Below, in pieces: positions 62,017-64,000 of a stretch of DNA of 64,000 bases. The position numbers and the translations under genes are program-made. The notes below the pieces were generated by a model. The model had not been told where the DNA came from and did no database searches. It was given only the letters and a program-made list of their open reading frames with translations. Positions within the stretch are counted from its first letter, which is position 1. Every line of letters starts with the position of its first letter. The stretch comes from Haliangium sp050303215 (GTDB taxonomy: Bacteria > Myxococcota_A > Polyangia > Haliangiales > Haliangiaceae). The stretch is from NCBI RefSeq assembly GCF_050303215.1, contig NZ_JBNLBH010000132.1:62001-126000 (forward strand), in the 5' to 3' direction.

Positions 62017-63312
62017 ATGCCTGACAACGCCAAGGCAGCGGCGGTGCGGTTCTGCGAGCTGTTGTGGGATCACCTGATCAAGGACATCCCGCGCTACTCC
62101 AGCCGGCGCAGCCCTATTGACGACGACCCTGATCTGGTGACCACCGAGATCTGCTACCAGAGCGTCCTCGACGCCTACCAGCGGCTGTCGCGCGAGCACA
62201 AGGACGCCATCGCTTATCACTGGAACCGCCTCGTTGCCGGGCTCGACAGCAGCAACGAGATGCACGACGAGGCGATTCGATGCTACGAGTCGATCGCCTC
62301 GCGGCTCGTGCGCGGCCAGGTGCAGGAGATGACGGCGCTCCTGCTCGCCGACACCGAGCAGCGGAAGGCGCTCCCGTCTCCACCTGCCGCAGCCGCGCTC
62401 GCCCCGCGCGCCGAGAATCAACCTCCGGGAGCACAGCCCGGCCAAGGCGCGTCGGTCGAGCAGACCTCGCCGCCGAGTGAGCTGTCTGCCGTGTCGGCGC
62501 AGGGCGCGGAGGCCGCCCGGTCGATCGCCGCGAGCCGGCGCCGTCGTTGGGCAGCGGGAGCCGCCGTGACCGTCGCGGCCGTGAGCGTGCTCTGGCTGCT
62601 GGCTCGGCCGCAGCCCGAGCGCGCGCCTTCGGCCCCGGCGGCCCCGGCGGCCACGACGACCGCCGTGAGCACGTCCCCTCCGAACCCAGACACGACCGCG
62701 CCGGCGCCCGCGCCGGTGGCTGTCGCAGCCGAGCCGGCGCCGGTGGCTGTCGCAGCCGAGCCGACGCCGGTGGCTGTCGCGGCCGAGCCGGCGGTAGACG
62801 AGCCCGCGGCTGAGATCGAGATCCCCGTGCTGACAGCGGACCCGAGCGTCGCGGCGGCGTCCGGTCGAGGCGACCAGGCGAGCCCCGGGCTGGGCATGGA
62901 TCCGGCGCCGGGGGCACCACGGCCAGCCCGGCCGGCGAGCGCGAACCCGGCCGATCCCGACCACGCGGACGACGACAGCGCGGAGACATCGGTGGCTGCG
63001 CCCCAGGTGGCCATCCGCGAGCGCGACCCCGGCCTGGGCGGTGACCGGCGCCCGCCGAACGACGCCGAGGGTACGGTCAGGTCCGAGAGCGCGGAGCTCG
63101 CCGAGCTTGGCGCCGGCGAGGTTCTGGTCATAACCTCCGAACACTTCGCACCGTTGCGCATCGCGCTCGATGGCAGCGCCCGGCGATGGCCGATGCCGAC
63201 CGTTGGCCAGAGGCGCATCGAGGTTTCGGTCGGCGGGACGCGTTTGCGCGTGCCCGTCCGTGACGAGAGCGGCCGGCAGGTCACCCTCAGCATCGAGTTG
63301 GAGCCGCGCTGA
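62017..63312 (+). CDS. Membrane-anchored helical protein with Pro/Ala repeat linker
   Basis: The 431-residue protein starts at ATG 62017, with GGAG 9 bases upstream; the frame also allows 62002. The first 120 residues are helical and charged (FCELLWDHLIKDIP, YQRLSREHKDAIAYHWNRL), a cytosolic domain of unknown family. One membrane helix follows (AAGAAVTVAAVSVLWLLA, about residues 180-198) flanked by arginines. The outer part has a Pro/Ala linker with PVAVAAE repeated three times and ends in a PEGA-like beta segment (RIALDGSARRWP, RIEVSVGGTRLRVPV). The stop overlaps the next start by TGATG. This layout resembles transmembrane anti-sigma/PEGA signalling proteins. Confidence 0.78.
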   Translation: MPDNAKAAAVRFCELLWDHLIKDIPRYSSRRSPIDDDPDLVTTEICYQSVLDAYQRLSREHKDAIAYHWNRLVAGLDSSNEMHDEAIRCYESIASRLVRGQVQEMTALLLADTEQRKALPSPPAAAALAPRAENQPPGAQPGQGASVEQTSPPSELSAVSAQGAEAARSIAASRRRRWAAGAAVTVAAVSVLWLLARPQPERAPSAPAAPAATTTAVSTSPPNPDTTAPAPAPVAVAAEPAPVAVAAEPTPVAVAAEPAVDEPAAEIEIPVLTADPSVAAASGRGDQASPGLGMDPAPGAPRPARPASANPADPDHADDDSAETSVAAPQVAIRERDPGLGGDRRPPNDAEGTVRSESAELAELGAGEVLVITSEHFAPLRIALDGSARRWPMPTVGQRRIEVSVGGTRLRVPVRDESGRQVTLSIELEPR

Positions 63313-63689
63313 TGCGATGGCTGTTGTTGCCGTTGCTGGGACTGGTCGCGTGCAGCGCGGCCCCGTCGAGCGCCAGTTCGACCCCCGAACCGAGCCCTCC
63401 CCAAGCGAGTCCCCTGCAACTCCCGCCGTATGACGGCGAAGGCTTCTTTTGCACCGGCGGGACATGTCTTCGCTCGCTCAGGGTTTGCGAGCTCGTGCAC
63501 GAGAAGGTGGACACGAGGCCCTGTGAACGCGCCGAGGAGGCGGAGTGCTTCCTGGCCGAGGACGCCGACAACATGGTGACGTGGCAGATGTGCTTCACGA
63601 CCTACGCTGCCTGCGAGGACCATCGCGCTCACATGGAGCGAACCGAGCCCCCCTTCATGAAATACATGCCCTGCACCACGCGGCGATGA
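63312..63689 (+). CDS. Cysteine-rich lipoprotein, paralogue A
   Basis: The 125-residue lipoprotein has lipobox LVAC and a Ser/Pro linker. A cysteine-rich domain follows: DGEGFFCTGGTCLRSLRVCELVHEK, PCERAEEAECFLAEDADN, QMCFTTYAACEDHRAHME. It shares most of this pattern with the gene at 63734, showing a tandem duplication. The start overlaps the upstream membrane protein by one base (TGATG). Secreted disulfide-rich domain; function unknown. Confidence 0.82.
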   Translation: MRWLLLPLLGLVACSAAPSSASSTPEPSPPQASPLQLPPYDGEGFFCTGGTCLRSLRVCELVHEKVDTRPCERAEEAECFLAEDADNMVTWQMCFTTYAACEDHRAHMERTEPPFMKYMPCTTRR

Positions 63690-63733
63690 GACATGGCCCT
63701 ACGGGCCACCAATCGTGATCCGGAGCCACGCTG

Positions 63734-64000
63734 ATGCGCCTGCTACTCCTCCCATTCGTCGGACTCTTCGCGTGCAGCGCCGCCCCACCGAGCGGCGGCG
63801 AGACCCCCCAGTCGAGCCCCTCCGAGCAGCTCCCGTCCGAGGCGGAGCGTCTGATGCTCCCGCCGTCGGACGGCGAAGGATTCTACTGTACCGGGTCGAA
63901 GTGCCTACGGACCCTCAACGCCTGTGAGGTCATCCGCCAGCAGGACCACTCGGGGCCGTGTGAACGGACGCAGGAAGCGCAATGCTTCCTGGCCGAGGTC
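63734..64000 (+). CDS. Cysteine-rich lipoprotein, paralogue B, cut by window edge
   Basis: The first 89 codons are present. The protein has lipobox FAC, a longer Ser/Glu linker, and the same DGEGFYCTG...CLRTL.ACE..PCER..EAQCFLAE pattern as its upstream neighbour. The bases before the start (GGAGCCACGCTG) match those before paralogue A (GGAGCCGCGCTG), so the duplication included the leader. The 3' end lies beyond base 64000. Confidence 0.8.
   Translation, partial: MRLLLLPFVGLFACSAAPPSGGETPQSSPSEQLPSEAERLMLPPSDGEGFYCTGSKCLRTLNACEVIRQQDHSGPCERTQEAQCFLAEV

Noticed and set aside
61292..62077. 261-codon frame through array 4
   Set aside because: Same reason as for the other arrays, and it overlaps the better-supported gene at 62017.

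Overview
The window is about 64 kb of very GC-rich DNA (roughly 70 % by eye). It has a strong third-position GC bias, many genes overlapping by 1-16 bases, and an unusual density of lipoproteins, PEGA/RCC1/Calx-beta surface proteins, FHA, STAND and formylglycine-type domains. That combination points to a myxobacterium (Myxococcota). Two BMC-P shell genes next to a class II aldolase resemble the scattered microcompartment loci I know from Haliangium, so a Haliangium/Kofleriaceae-like host is my best guess. This is an inference from gene content; no rRNA or tRNA gene was found.

Layout: 0-3.8 kb holds two leftward secreted or lipoprotein genes, the first running off the left edge. 4.3-5.8 kb is a leftward bacterial-microcompartment satellite operon: two BMC-P pentamer genes and a class II aldolase with a C-terminal encapsulation-peptide-like tail. 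5.9-7.8 kb holds msrA, then a glyoxalase-fold (VOC) gene overlapping a WYL/YafY regulator, with twin palindromes exactly 42 bp apart in front. 7.8-12.3 kb is the most striking module: a 1311-residue trypsin / NB-ARC / 14-blade WD40 STAND protein followed by a small trypsin-co-occurring-domain protein, which looks like an NTP-dependent conflict (defence or cell-death) cassette. 12.4-14.9 kb holds a collapsed group II intron (reverse transcriptase core deleted, RNA domains V/VI still recognisable). A compact three-gene overlapping operon then lies between 51-bp direct repeats. 14.9-16.1 kb is gene-free and built from minisatellites that all have a 42-bp period.

16.1-24.6 kb is an uptake module: a leftward operon for a branched-chain-amino-acid-type ABC importer (binding lipoprotein, LivF, LivG, LivH; LivM is missing) with an acyl-CoA synthetase, divergent from a TonB-dependent receptor. 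The shared promoter region carries a TGTCA iteron array. 24.8-29.1 kb holds an FHA protein, an unknown zinc-ribbon protein, a LysE exporter, a metallophosphoesterase and a MEMO/AmmeMemoRadiSam-B protein. 29.1-31.8 kb is a four-gene outer-membrane electron-transfer-like operon: a small lipoprotein, two cytochrome c lipoproteins, and a porin with its own haem motif. 31.8-36.6 kb is purine oxidation: guanine deaminase divergent from a three-subunit xanthine dehydrogenase. After an AT-rich leader, 37.3-46.4 kb carries a mosaic pentapeptide/RCC1 lipoprotein, an M1 aminopeptidase, a ferritin-like protein, an M16 homologue without the zinc motif, a CAAX-type protease and a fluoride channel.

46.4-55.7 kb holds a solitary phage-tail-tube-like protein, a zinc-finger ParA with a ribbon-helix-helix-like partner, a degenerate histidine kinase, a zinc-ribbon protein with a long histone-H1-like Lys/Ala tail, and a complete kinase/regulator pair ending in a GroES-like protein. 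55.7-64 kb holds PEGA, Cys-rich and FGE-fold proteins, an Rpn-type nuclease with a GVKQ-repeat tail, a third zone of 42-bp minisatellite, and a membrane protein followed by tandem paralogous lipoproteins, the last cut by the right edge.
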